A DNA stretch of 64,000 nucleotides from Paenibacillus bouchesdurhonensis (GCF_900155685.1 NZ_LT732548.1:257898-321897); one strand, 5' to 3'. Shown: positions 26,780-36,550, counted from the stretch's first letter. Translations and numbers: made by a program. Notes: generated from the sequence alone by a model not told the origin.

Positions 26780-28566
26780 TCGATCTCGTTCCCCCTCGGT
26801 ATGCAAAATGTAATTTTTGTTCCTTCGCCCTCTTTGCTTTCAATCGAAAGCCCCGAGTTATTCCCAAAGGTAAGCAGCAGGCGATCATGCACGTTGCGGA
26901 GCCCAATCCGCCCCCCGGCTTCCTCCTCTTCCTTCAACTGTCTTTGCAATTCCTCCATCTTCGATGTAGAGATTCCTGCCCCATTGTCCTGAATTTCCAC
27001 GTATACCTCTCCTTCCTCACCGAGTTCTGTTCGAATAGTAATCTGTGTTGATCCTTCCTCCTTGTGATCCAGCCCGTGAATAATCGAGTTCTCTACCAAC
27101 GGCTGGATAATCAGTGGCGGAAGTTCAATATCTTCAGTGCCTTGCGCGACCTCCAATTTATACATAAGCCTGTCCTCATAGCGAAACTTTTGCAGCTCCA
27201 AATAGCAGCGTACCATATTCAATTCCTCGGAAAGTCGAATTTTGCCGTTGCCAACCTCAAGGCTGCTGCGGATCAAGCTGCTAAGCTGCCAGACAGCCTC
27301 CGCCAAATCCTCTTCTCCCCGGAGATGCGCCTCCATGCGAATTGACTCCAGCGTATTGAATAAGAAATGGGGGTTGATCTGACTCGCTAGCATTTTAAAT
27401 TTGATCTCATTTTGCTTTTGCTCCAGCAGCCGTTTTTGCTGATTGCTTTCTTCGACTTCCAGCATCAGCTGACTAATCCGTTGAACCAGAGCGTTAAATT
27501 GTCTAGAGAGCTGTCCGATTTCATCCTTGCCGTCCAGATCCAGATAAGTATCCCAATGGCCGGAGCCGGTGCCTACTCTGGACATATGCTTGCTTAACCG
27601 CAGCAGCCTGCTAGTGATGAGAGATGCAGAGGACTGGACAAGCAGCACGGCGATGATCAGACAGCATATAATGACTAGCGCAGCCAGCCGGATAACCCCG
27701 TTTGCGTCCCGGACGATGTCCGACACTGTAAACACGGAAATGACGCGCAGCCCATTCCAGCTAGTCTCCGGAATTAGTGTAGAGATAACGACTTTGGATC
27801 GTTCTCCGTCCATATCGGCATCGAAGCTGCCATTACTTTGCGTCAAGATGTTCTCCCCGGTATGCACCTCTGCAAGGTTTTTTCCATATAAATCCGGACG
27901 GTTGGCTGCCACAATGTTGTTACGATCATCCACGATCATGGTAGAGAACGATTCTTGCTGAAGAATGGAATTGAGCAAGGCTGTATTGACGTTGATGACA
28001 AGTACACTATCCTGACCAGGCTCGTCCAAGTTGATTTTTCGCACCAAGCTTAGGTATTTCGTCTGATCTCGCTCATCCTTGATATATCCCCAGCCGGCAA
28101 GACCTTTTTTGCTCAGGGCTGTCTTATACCACTCAGCCTGCTCGGTCTGATCGTCGGGCTGCATGAATTCCCAGTTATTGAGCATGGTCGGGTTGGGCGT
28201 ATAAAGCCGGATGCCCTTAACCTCTTTATATAACCGAATGTAATCCCGAATATCGGAATATTGCCGGTAGGTTTGGATGACCTCGAAATAGCTGTCATAG
28301 TTGCGGCTGGCTACGGATTTCATCCGGCTATCGTTGGACAACTGATAGGAAATGTCCAGCGGCACCTTGATGACTTCCTCAGTCCGCTTCCGGACTCGCT
28401 CTACATTATCCGTAGCCTGTTTAAAGGCATCCGCAATCATAATTTCCCGGAGCTTACCAGTCAGAAATATCCCGCTGATTAGGAGTGGGACAACGGCCAC
28501 GGTGATAAAGGTCAAAGACAGCTTTCTCCTAAGCTTTATGTCATTTAGAAATCTGGTAAAATTCAT
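26767..28566 (-). CDS. YesM-type sensor histidine kinase
   Basis: A 599-residue membrane kinase: an N-terminal transmembrane helix, an extracellular dCache-like sensor (about residues 40-295), a second membrane helix, HAMP (about 320-375), a His_kinase domain with phospho-acceptor in QINPHFLFNTLESIRMEA and a GHKL ATPase (about 485-599; PLVENSIIHG, DNGAGI). This layout is that of LytS/YesM kinases that sense sugars or sugar-loaded binding proteins. GGGGGG lies 8 nt before the ATG. It is encoded first, ahead of its regulator, and likely senses manno-oligosaccharides. Confidence 0.93.
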   Translation of the reverse strand: MNFTRFLNDIKLRRKLSLTFITVAVVPLLISGIFLTGKLREIMIADAFKQATDNVERVRKRTEEVIKVPLDISYQLSNDSRMKSVASRNYDSYFEVIQTYRQYSDIRDYIRLYKEVKGIRLYTPNPTMLNNWEFMQPDDQTEQAEWYKTALSKKGLAGWGYIKDERDQTKYLSLVRKINLDEPGQDSVLVINVNTALLNSILQQESFSTMIVDDRNNIVAANRPDLYGKNLAEVHTGENILTQSNGSFDADMDGERSKVVISTLIPETSWNGLRVISVFTVSDIVRDANGVIRLAALVIICCLIIAVLLVQSSASLITSRLLRLSKHMSRVGTGSGHWDTYLDLDGKDEIGQLSRQFNALVQRISQLMLEVEESNQQKRLLEQKQNEIKFKMLASQINPHFLFNTLESIRMEAHLRGEEDLAEAVWQLSSLIRSSLEVGNGKIRLSEELNMVRCYLELQKFRYEDRLMYKLEVAQGTEDIELPPLIIQPLVENSIIHGLDHKEEGSTQITIRTELGEEGEVYVEIQDNGAGISTSKMEELQRQLKEEEEAGGRIGLRNVHDRLLLTFGNNSGLSIESKEGEGTKITFCIPRGNEIECIQ

Positions 28567-28608
28567 ATATTCAGCCCCCCTCTGGTTTTCAGAAGCCCCA
28601 TAAAAACG

Positions 28609-28628
28609 ACCCCTTTAATGAAAAGGGG
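28609..28628. terminator. Short hairpin upstream of the kinase gene
   Basis: CCCCTTT-AATGA-AAAGGGG forms a 7-bp stem; on the minus strand it is followed by TCGTTTTT, 43 nt before the kinase start. It may insulate or attenuate the operon. The remaining DNA to 28843 is very AT-rich and includes a GTTATAT/ATATAAC inverted repeat near 28670. Confidence 0.45.
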
Positions 28629-28843
28629 CACGGAACGGCTATTAAATAATATTGAGTTTGTTATATTTTTATATAACATGTTATGAACTTTGTTATATTA
28701 ATACAAAAAATGATATCCTGCTAGAATTTATTCGTCAATGCAATAACATAATTCTATAATTTTCAGTCTCAAAGTAACATGATTAAATGTGGTATCTTTG
28801 TTATATATATTTTAGTAATATATTAAATTTATTCATTGCATTG

Positions 28844-29695
28844 ATGAGTGGTAAACTGCTCAAAAGCGGGATGTTTGAGACAGTTGGCGCAGGGGATCGC
28901 GTTCTACATGGCAAGCTGTTTATGGCGGAGGAGGTTCCGAATAATTTACTGCATTTAATTTGTGAATCAAACGATGCATTACGCCTAAAATCAGTAGATG
29001 ACACGATGATCTTTGCCCAGACGAAGGGGTTTAACGCTTGGTTGTGGCTGGCGAAGGAAGTGACCAAGTCGCGAAGAGAAGTTCTATTTAGGCAACTTAT
29101 AGACGATCATCCGGCGCTTGATTTACCTGGCGTAACAGGAGAGCCGTGGACGGCGGAGTATTTCGCCCAAATGTATTCGGAGGCCAGACGTATTCACTAC
29201 GAGTCCTATATGGTGATGGAGTCGTATTATTGCCCTGAGGTTAAGAAGCCGATAGGTGTAATCGGCGAAATGCGCCGGGCTTGGCAGCAGGACGTGGATG
29301 TTGTGGCGGATTTTCTGGTCGGATTCTCTCAGTGGGCCTTTGAGGTAGAGGTGACTAAAGAGAGTCAAATTCCGGCAGCGGAGCGCATGATCGGAACAGG
29401 AAATTTGTATCTGTGGTGTGTAGATGACCATACAGTTTCTATGGCCAATATTGCCCATCGCTCCCCTAGACATGCTCGAATTAATTCCGTATACACCCCC
29501 GTAGCGCATCGTAAGAAGGGTTATGCCAGCGCCGTTGTTGCTGAGGTATGCTCCCTTCTTCGCTCGGAGAATCTGGTGCCGATGTTATATGCGGATTTAA
29601 AGAACCCGGATTCGAATAAGGTGTATCGAAGCGTGGGGTTCATTGAGGGCGGGAAAATTGCTGATTTTAAATTTAAGGATACATGGATCAACTGA
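28844..29695 (+). CDS. GNAT-family N-acetyltransferase
   Basis: A protein of about 283 residues. The C-terminal half is a GNAT fold: after a linker comes IGTGNLYLWCVDDHTVSMANI, then the acetyl-CoA loop VYTPVAHRKKGYASAVVAEV and NKVYRSVGF. The N-terminal half resembles the helical extension of the large-GNAT subgroup in Bacilli. Substrate is unknown. The start is uncertain: in-frame ATGs at 28787, 28844 and 28871 all lack a strong ribosome site; 28844 is chosen as a compromise. It is a lone gene with no informative partner. Confidence 0.8.
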   Translation: MSGKLLKSGMFETVGAGDRVLHGKLFMAEEVPNNLLHLICESNDALRLKSVDDTMIFAQTKGFNAWLWLAKEVTKSRREVLFRQLIDDHPALDLPGVTGEPWTAEYFAQMYSEARRIHYESYMVMESYYCPEVKKPIGVIGEMRRAWQQDVDVVADFLVGFSQWAFEVEVTKESQIPAAERMIGTGNLYLWCVDDHTVSMANIAHRSPRHARINSVYTPVAHRKKGYASAVVAEVCSLLRSENLVPMLYADLKNPDSNKVYRSVGFIEGGKIADFKFKDTWIN

Positions 29696-29897
29696 TCTAC
29701 TTGTCTTGTTTTGAGACAATGGTGTTTCAACGCAGGTTAACCCGCAACTGCAATCTTAGTTGACCACTGCTGAATAAGCTGAAGTTGCCGAACAACAGGT
29801 TGCCGAAGGTTAGTTTTAATGGAGCATGACAGGTTAGGGCTAGTGCGGATAAAATGTTAAAGGATGTAAGGAAGGGTGAGAAAATTGTATCGCAAGA

Positions 29898-29932
29898 AAG
29901 TACTCCCTATGAGAACACTCAAGGGAGTACTT
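29898..29932 (-). terminator. Hairpin downstream of the toxin-44 gene
   Basis: A perfect 11-bp inverted repeat, AAGTACTCCCT/AGGGAGTACTT, lies 23 nt beyond the stop on the minus strand, with TTTCTT overlapping its 3' side. It marks one edge of the AT-rich islet; 29696-29897 has nothing I can support. Confidence 0.65.
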
Positions 29933-29954
29933 AACTATTTCTGTATGTGAAATA

Positions 29955-30590
29955 TTATCTAATCGGGGATAGTTCCTCATTATTTTTAATTTTTTCAGAG
30001 ACTGCTTGCACTCTTTTTCTGATTTCCTGTTTTTCTTGGTCAGTAAGTGTATCAATAAGTGCTTTTGTTTCGTCCGTAAGTCTAAAAGTATAGGGATTCG
30101 GTAAATTTTTATTAGTCCAGTAATTAAAACCTCTTTGTATAGCTGCCTGATCAGTTGGGTCATCAAAAAAAGTAGCGTACCACTTTAGTTGTGATGTTCC
30201 CGCATAAATTTGTACTGCACCAGCTGCGCTTTTTAATAATAACTCAGAAAACCCTGCAGCCCTGCCGACATATGCATAATGAATATTGCCGAAGTCTTCA
30301 CCTGTTGTAACTAAACCATTAAATTTGTATTTTGCAGAATAACCATAAGTAGTTTTATAATCCCAATCACCGCCTGGCTTTACATGTTCAGCAAACTCAA
30401 AGCCCGTACCAAATGGATATGTGCCAAAGTCCCTTTGTTCTGTATACGCAAAGTAGGCTATATATGCGGCGTTATCTCTCATATGTTTGGAAAAGTCATA
30501 TGTCATATCATCAATTGGTTCTGCAAGTGGACGAATCTCAGCAAATACTTGCGATGAAATACTAAATACTAATAGTAAAGATAATAACAT
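29955..30590 (-). CDS. Secreted protein with polymorphic toxin type 44-like domain
   Basis: A 211-residue exported protein. A signal peptide (MLLSLLLVFSISSQVFA) precedes a single domain (about residues 30-165) that resembles polymorphic toxin type 44: YDFSKHMRDNAA near the start, GGDWDYK, a central GEDFGNIHYAYVGRAAGFSE block and a conserved AGAVQIYAG stretch. That family is predicted to be a nuclease. Here it is a stand-alone secreted protein, with no repeat stalk, pretoxin or secretion-system domain. It ends in a charged helical tail. AAAGGGAA precedes the ATG. Base composition is clearly more AT-rich than the enzymes around it, suggesting transfer. No obvious immunity gene is in the same operon. 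Family call is by eye. Confidence 0.65.
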   Translation of the reverse strand: MLLSLLLVFSISSQVFAEIRPLAEPIDDMTYDFSKHMRDNAAYIAYFAYTEQRDFGTYPFGTGFEFAEHVKPGGDWDYKTTYGYSAKYKFNGLVTTGEDFGNIHYAYVGRAAGFSELLLKSAAGAVQIYAGTSQLKWYATFFDDPTDQAAIQRGFNYWTNKNLPNPYTFRLTDETKALIDTLTDQEKQEIRKRVQAVSEKIKNNEELSPIR

Positions 30591-30734
30591 AAATATTCCC
30601 TTTCTTTTTAAAATTTAAAAAACCCCCCTAATTTTGGTAATACATAAACATTACCATATTGATGGAATAAATACTATAATATACTATTAATATTCATTAA
30701 TTGTTTGTCTATTTCATAGAGGGAGGGGTAAATT

Positions 30735-31025
30735 ATTAAAAAAATTGGTCTGATCCTACTGCTGCTATCTCTATTGAATTGGCTTGTATTTTTAATATCC
30801 TTTTCTAATAGAGGCGCCTTTATGCGGCTCGAAGATATTTTTGGAAGTGATATATTTTCGATACTGCTTATCTTTTCAACAATCATTTTTATTTTATGTA
30901 TTTTTGACTTTTATAGGTTTAATAAAGGGAGACACCTTGTTAGGGCGATTACCACAGTTATATTAAATGTATTGTTAATCATTTGGCTGCTATTTATCAC
31001 TTTCATTGGTCATTTATCGGTATAG
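30735..31025 (+). CDS. Small three-helix membrane protein, apparent ATT start
   Basis: A 96-residue protein if read from the ATT at 30735: KKIGLILLLLSLLNWLVFL forms the first membrane helix, followed by two more (about residues 40-58 and 74-92). GGGAGGGG (30721-30728) sits 6 nt before that ATT, whereas the first conventional start, TTG 30774, has no ribosome site and would cut into the first helix. I do not recognise the family. It is divergent from the toxin-44 gene in the same AT-rich islet, so an immunity role is conceivable but unsupported by operon structure. Confidence 0.6.
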   Translation: MKKIGLILLLLSLLNWLVFLISFSNRGAFMRLEDIFGSDIFSILLIFSTIIFILCIFDFYRFNKGRHLVRAITTVILNVLLIIWLLFITFIGHLSV

Positions 31026-31036
31026 GTATTGCTGAA

Positions 31037-31074
31037 GGCCGCACTCGCCTCCTCGGAGGGGGTGTGGTTTTTTT
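31037..31074 (+). terminator. Terminator after the small membrane protein gene
   Basis: A GC-rich stem (CCGCAC...GTGTGG with inner CCTCC/GGAGG pairing) is followed by seven T residues. Confidence 0.8.
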
Positions 31075-31191
31075 CTGCCGGGATATCCCAATTTTAGGGC
31101 GACAAATCGATGGAATTAGTATAGAATCATAAATTAGGTAGGAGAGATAAATTTACTAAATAAGTTTAGTCACGGGAGAGCAGACCGCAGC

Positions 31192-34100
31192 ATGACCCAA
31201 ATTTTGAACAAAGGAGAGTATGACGATTTGAGAAAACTACAACGGTATTTGGCTGTAATCGTATCATGTTTGCTTGTTTTTTCTTCTTTTCCTTTGGCGG
31301 TTGATGCAGAAGAGGGGGGCGCTCCATCTCCTAGTATAATCGGCATTGCAAGTGATTGGCAGGGCAGCGTCTTCGGCGATGTGGGCGGAGACGACAAAAT
31401 TACGCCTGCAAACTTTGAAATTACAGAGAACCCGGGGGGCGAGGTAACGCTAAGGAGTTCGAATGACAGGGGCAAAATTTCGAGCAGCACTGAAGGGATT
31501 GCTTACTACTTCAAGGAAGTGGCGCCCGATGCCGACTTTGAGCTGACGGCTACGGCGCAGGTAGATGCCTGGACGGCTAATAATCAGGTGTCATTCGGTC
31601 TGATGCTTCGCGGCAATGTACTGGATAACGAGAGTGCAAGTACATTTACCGGGAATTACGTTGCCGCGGGTGCTTTGGATCAAAAAATGAAAGCGCTTCA
31701 TAAATCGCAAGGGGGTAGTCTGCAGAAGACGGAGGGCTTTGCCTCAGCCAGTTCTCCCGCCCCGGGCGAGGAATACCGGCTTAGCATTAAGAAATCAGGC
31801 AGCCTTTACGTCGTAAAGGTCGGCGACGAATCGGAAGCCATCTCGGATTTTACGGGGGATATTCGCTATGCCGGGTTGTATACAGCCCGGAATACGACCG
31901 TGACCTTTAAAGACATAAAGCTAAGCGTCGAGGGTACGGTGGAGCTCGGGGATTGGCAGTTCAGCGCCTTCGGCGGCAATACGAGCGATACCAAGAATCC
32001 GCCGCCCCTGGAACAAAGCGAAACTTCAGCAACGCTGGCAACGTACGGCGGTAAAATAGCCAGCGGCGATGAGGGCATGTCCTTTTACTTCAAAGAGCTG
32101 CCGGCTGAGGCGAACTTCGAGTTGAGGGCAAAGGCCAGGGTGATCTCGTTCAATAGCGACAGCAGCATTAGCACGCCGAACCAGAAGTCGTTCGGACTAA
32201 TGCTTAGAGATGGCGTGGGGGCCCATGGCGATGCCGGGACGGCGACTTCGAACTATGTGGCCATCGGCCCATTGGATACGGTAATGAAAGGCTTCTTCAA
32301 GAGAGAGGGCGTTCAAACGAAACTGAATCAGCTGTCTGACATTCATGCGCCTGCTGCAGGTGAAATATATGATTTGCGCATTAAGAAATCGGGAGCGACC
32401 TACTTGCTAAGCGTCAATCAAGAGAGCGAGACATTGATGCTGGAGAATATGTTTACGGATACGCTCTTCGCGGGAGTATATGCCGCCAGGGATGCGGCGG
32501 TTGCCTTCAGTGACATCCAATTTCGTGTAGAGAACAGAACGGTGAGCGCCCTATCCGCCGATTCCAGCGCTATGGCGAAGACATCTTATTTAGTTGGAGA
32601 AAGTCTAGATTTAACGGGGCTTATGGTCAGGGCACAATACTCCGACGGCAGTGAAGAGGAGCTGCTGCCGAGTGAGTATATTGTTACGGGTTTTGATAGC
32701 AGCAAGGTAGGGCCAATCGAGATTACGATCCATTACAGCGGTGCAACAGCTAGGGTTCCGTTGCAAATTGCTCCGCTAACGGTGACTTCGTTAGCGGTCA
32801 AATACTACCCGGCTAAAACGGTTTACTATTTGGAGGACATTTTTGATCCGGAAGGCCTTGTCGTCCGGGCAGAATACAATAACGGCTTCAAGACGGCGGA
32901 GCTAACGAGTGATCAGTACTCGTTATCTATTGAAGGGCAGCAGGTTACGGAGCAGTCGCCGTATACGTTTAGACAGCCGGGAAGCGTGGAGGTGGCAATC
33001 ATGTCCGAGGAAACACCGGGACTGATGGCGACTTTTGATGTGACGGTGAAGGCGGCAATTCTTACAGAGCTGGAGGTCAGGCAGCAACCGGAGCAAACGG
33101 TTTATTTTATCGGCGATGCATTGGATCTGGACGGGCTATTGCTGTACGCCAAGTATAGCGACGGCTCGGAAGTGCGGCTGATGAGGGGCGAATATTCGGC
33201 ATCCTTCCTAGATACCGCCACTCCCGGGGAGAAGCAGGTTACTCTGCAGCACAAAGGGTTGACGGCTTCTTTTTCGGTGACGGTGAAAGTCAAAGAGCTG
33301 GTAGGGATCGAAGTGACGAATTACCCGAAGACGACATTTGATCGCGGTGATGCCTTTGAACATGCTGGATTAAAGGTTTCGAAGGTGTTCGACAACGGTG
33401 ATCGGGAGGAACTGACGGACTTTACGCTCGATACCTCTCGGTTCGACGGACAGACGGCGGGAGCCTATGAAATTGATGTGATTCCAGCGGATACGTCGAT
33501 CAGTCCGATTACGTATAAGGTGACAGTACGGGAGGAGTTGGCGCCGGAGTGGAAGTTCACAAATTTTGGTCAATCCACTTCGGCTAAGAACAATTATGCC
33601 ACGATCCATGCAGACGGTTCGATCGAGCTAGTGGCTGCGGACGGCGGGAAAGTTACCGGAGATCACGATGGTATTACGTACTACTACACCGAACTGGATG
33701 CGGCCAAGGACAACTTCGTGTTGTCGGCGGACATTCAGGTCGTATCCTATGCAAAAAATCCGCATGATGGCCAAGAGTCGTTCGGTCTGATGGCGCGGGA
33801 CGCCATCGGGGTGCAGGGCAACACCAGCGTGTTTGCCTCCAACATTGCGGCCGTTGGCGGATATAGCGGCGGGACGAGGGATGATAACGGCACGCAATTG
33901 TTCGTGCATACAGGCGTTGAGACGTCAGATGGTGCAGGCAGCCAGGGAATTCAAAAGATCATGCTGAAAAACGAGCGCCCAGCGGTGGGCAATACCCATC
34001 CGGCAGCGCCGTACCGCCTAACGCTTGCAAAGACGAACAGCGGCTTTACGGGCAAGCTGAACGACGGCCAAGAGGAGATTATTTTTACGCCGGATATTTT

Positions 34101-36468
34101 AAATGTGCAGGATTCCAAAATGTATGTCGGCTTCTATACGGCACGGGTCGCGACCATTGTCGTCAGCAACGTGGATCTGACTGTGACTGCTGCCGATACG
34201 GATGCGCCGAGAGTACTGCCGCCAGCCGAGCCGGTGGAGCCGCGTCTCGACGTCCTTTCCTTGGAGAAGACGCCGGAAACCGAATATGAGCTGGTGCTGC
34301 GATCAAATGTGGATGGCACGGTTATGGTGAAGCAAGGTCATGCGGTGATCCTGCAGGATGCCGCTGCAATCGCCGGACAGCGTCTTACGATCCCGGCTGT
34401 GCTGTCAGCTCAGGGTGACACGAATTTCAGTATTGTTCTTGTGCCGGATGATACGCAGAAATTAACCTCTTATGACAAAATTGTCCGGAATTTCAGCGTG
34501 ACGAAGAAGGAATATGCAGCCGGAGAAGATATCATCGTGTCGCCGAACGGAACGAGCGGCGGCGACGGAACGGCTGAGCGTCCGCTCGATATCGATACGG
34601 CGATCAATTACGTGAAAGCGGGTCAGCGCATTGTGCTGCAGGACGGCCGTTATGTGCGCAGCTCCAAAATCGAAATCAAGAAGTATAATGACGGCAAGCC
34701 CGACGCGATGAAATATTTGGCAGCAGCGGATGGAGCAAGGCCGGTGATCGATTTTGATAAGAAATCGGAGGGCGTTGTGCTGAGCGGGAACTACTGGCAT
34801 GTTCTGGGGCTGGACTTCACCCGTTCTGCAGGCAATACCAAAGGCTTCACCGTAGGGGGGAGCCACAACATCGTGGAGAACAGCAGGTTCTATGCGAACG
34901 GAGATACGGGGCTCCAAATCAGCCGCACGGATACGAGCGCCCAGGAGTTAGCGGAATGGCCGTCGTACAACCTGATTCTCAACAGTACGGCGTTTGATAA
35001 TCGAGATCCGTCCGACAACAATGCCGACGGCTTCGCCGCGAAGCTGACATCAGGCGTCGGAAATGTGTTCCGGGGCTGCTTGTCCCATAACAATATTGAC
35101 GATGGCTGGGATTTGTACGCGAAGGCGGGAACTGGCGCGATCGGCGCAGTGTTGATTGAGAACAGCGCTGCGTTCAATAATGGGTTTTTGACCGATGGCA
35201 CGGTCGGCGCGGGAGATAAGAACGGCTTCAAGCTGGGCGGGGAGGGCATTCACGTTCTGCATGAAATCCGCGATTCCATCGCCTTCGGCAACGGAGCTTA
35301 CGGCTTTACCAGCAACAGCAATCCTGGTGTCATTGCTATTAACAACATCGGCTTCAACAATGACGGAGGGAATTTGAGCTTTACGACATATTCGCACATT
35401 ACGCCGGACTTTACGATCGACGGATTCCTGTCCTATCGGACGGCCGATATAGCCAAGGACAACTATCCGGCAGCGCTGGCCGCAGACAATAATTTTATGT
35501 TTGACGGCAAAGTCTCTAAGAACAAATCAGGCAAGACGTTGACAGACGCCCAATTTGCAAGCCTTGCTCCGGTCGTTAGTTATGAACGGGATATCGAAGG
35601 CAATGTGATCTGGGGCGACTTCTTGAAATTCATCGGCTTCCAGGAGCCGGGCAATCCCGGGGGAGGCGGCCCAGGTGGAGGAGATTCCGGGGGCGGCGGC
35701 TCTGACGGAGGCAACTCCGGTGGTGGCAATCCAAGCAGCGGCAACCCTAGCGGCGGCAGCTCCAGCGGGGGGGCGAGCAGTGCAGGGAATGGGAGTACAG
35801 GAGCAGGAAGCACGGGAGACGTTGGAGGCATGAAGCCAGAGGATCATTCGGGCAAACCTTCGCCAGGGCAAGACATCGGTCATGGAGATAGCGGCAGCGA
35901 CCCATCCATTCCGGCAAGGCCCGCCATTACGCTCATTGATACGGCGGGACATTGGGCGGAAGGCAGTATTCGGGAAGCCGTGGCCAGAGGATTCGTGAAC
36001 GGTTACCCCGATGGATCATTCAAGCCGAACGGAGCAGTTACCCGCGCTGAATTCGCCGTCATGCTGGCGAAGGCGCTTCAACTGAGCGAAGATGCCGAAG
36101 CGGCTTTGGAGCTTAGCTTCACCGACCGCGAGAGCATCCGGCCGTGGGCGCAAAACGCTATAGTCCAAGCTCTGCAGGCGGGCATTATCCGCGGGTACGA
36201 GGACGGCAGCTTCCGTCCGGGCAAGGAGGTCACTCGCGCCGAGATGATGTCGATGCTCGCTAGAGCAGCGGGTATGAAGATGGACACGGGGAATGTAACC
36301 AGCTTCGCTGACGATGAGCAGATTCCGGCGTGGGCGAAAGGAGCGGTAGCCGCGATGCAAGAGCAGGGGCTTATAGCCGGTCGCGATGACAACCGCTTTG
36401 CGCCGCAAGAGACGGCGACTCGTGCTGAAGCGATAACGATTATTCTACGGTTGCTGGAGCGTCAATGA
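31192..36468 (+). CDS. Giant SLH-anchored PL9-like pectate lyase
   Basis: A 1758-residue secreted, wall-anchored enzyme. In order: signal peptide; two copies of a module of about 200 residues marked by SFGLMLR, NYVA and a Y-(T/A)-AR strand (about 50-245 and 255-450); Ig-like domains of the bacterial surface type (about 455-780) with 'YLVGESLDLTGL' and 'YSDGSE' motifs; a third copy of the module (about 790-1005); a linker domain; a right-handed beta-helix (about 1110-1480) resembling PL9 pectate/exopolygalacturonate lyases (SPNGTSGGDGTAERPL, NNADGFAAKL, DDGWDLYAK); a Gly/Ser linker; three SLH repeats (about 1585-1758). The start may instead be the TTG at 31228, which has AAGGAG upstream and gives a cleaner signal peptide. 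Pectin breakdown by beta-elimination at the cell surface is the likely role. Confidence 0.88.
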   Translation: MTQILNKGEYDDLRKLQRYLAVIVSCLLVFSSFPLAVDAEEGGAPSPSIIGIASDWQGSVFGDVGGDDKITPANFEITENPGGEVTLRSSNDRGKISSSTEGIAYYFKEVAPDADFELTATAQVDAWTANNQVSFGLMLRGNVLDNESASTFTGNYVAAGALDQKMKALHKSQGGSLQKTEGFASASSPAPGEEYRLSIKKSGSLYVVKVGDESEAISDFTGDIRYAGLYTARNTTVTFKDIKLSVEGTVELGDWQFSAFGGNTSDTKNPPPLEQSETSATLATYGGKIASGDEGMSFYFKELPAEANFELRAKARVISFNSDSSISTPNQKSFGLMLRDGVGAHGDAGTATSNYVAIGPLDTVMKGFFKREGVQTKLNQLSDIHAPAAGEIYDLRIKKSGATYLLSVNQESETLMLENMFTDTLFAGVYAARDAAVAFSDIQFRVENRTVSALSADSSAMAKTSYLVGESLDLTGLMVRAQYSDGSEEELLPSEYIVTGFDSSKVGPIEITIHYSGATARVPLQIAPLTVTSLAVKYYPAKTVYYLEDIFDPEGLVVRAEYNNGFKTAELTSDQYSLSIEGQQVTEQSPYTFRQPGSVEVAIMSEETPGLMATFDVTVKAAILTELEVRQQPEQTVYFIGDALDLDGLLLYAKYSDGSEVRLMRGEYSASFLDTATPGEKQVTLQHKGLTASFSVTVKVKELVGIEVTNYPKTTFDRGDAFEHAGLKVSKVFDNGDREELTDFTLDTSRFDGQTAGAYEIDVIPADTSISPITYKVTVREELAPEWKFTNFGQSTSAKNNYATIHADGSIELVAADGGKVTGDHDGITYYYTELDAAKDNFVLSADIQVVSYAKNPHDGQESFGLMARDAIGVQGNTSVFASNIAAVGGYSGGTRDDNGTQLFVHTGVETSDGAGSQGIQKIMLKNERPAVGNTHPAAPYRLTLAKTNSGFTGKLNDGQEEIIFTPDILNVQDSKMYVGFYTARVATIVVSNVDLTVTAADTDAPRVLPPAEPVEPRLDVLSLEKTPETEYELVLRSNVDGTVMVKQGHAVILQDAAAIAGQRLTIPAVLSAQGDTNFSIVLVPDDTQKLTSYDKIVRNFSVTKKEYAAGEDIIVSPNGTSGGDGTAERPLDIDTAINYVKAGQRIVLQDGRYVRSSKIEIKKYNDGKPDAMKYLAAADGARPVIDFDKKSEGVVLSGNYWHVLGLDFTRSAGNTKGFTVGGSHNIVENSRFYANGDTGLQISRTDTSAQELAEWPSYNLILNSTAFDNRDPSDNNADGFAAKLTSGVGNVFRGCLSHNNIDDGWDLYAKAGTGAIGAVLIENSAAFNNGFLTDGTVGAGDKNGFKLGGEGIHVLHEIRDSIAFGNGAYGFTSNSNPGVIAINNIGFNNDGGNLSFTTYSHITPDFTIDGFLSYRTADIAKDNYPAALAADNNFMFDGKVSKNKSGKTLTDAQFASLAPVVSYERDIEGNVIWGDFLKFIGFQEPGNPGGGGPGGGDSGGGGSDGGNSGGGNPSSGNPSGGSSSGGASSAGNGSTGAGSTGDVGGMKPEDHSGKPSPGQDIGHGDSGSDPSIPARPAITLIDTAGHWAEGSIREAVARGFVNGYPDGSFKPNGAVTRAEFAVMLAKALQLSEDAEAALELSFTDRESIRPWAQNAIVQALQAGIIRGYEDGSFRPGKEVTRAEMMSMLARAAGMKMDTGNVTSFADDEQIPAWAKGAVAAMQEQGLIAGRDDNRFAPQETATRAEAITIILRLLERQ

Positions 36469-36550
36469 ACCGAGCATAACAAGCGCACTGCGTTGTATAA
36501 TATGGTTATTCCATGGCGGTAAGCAGCGCCGTTTGTGAGGAGGAATTTCA

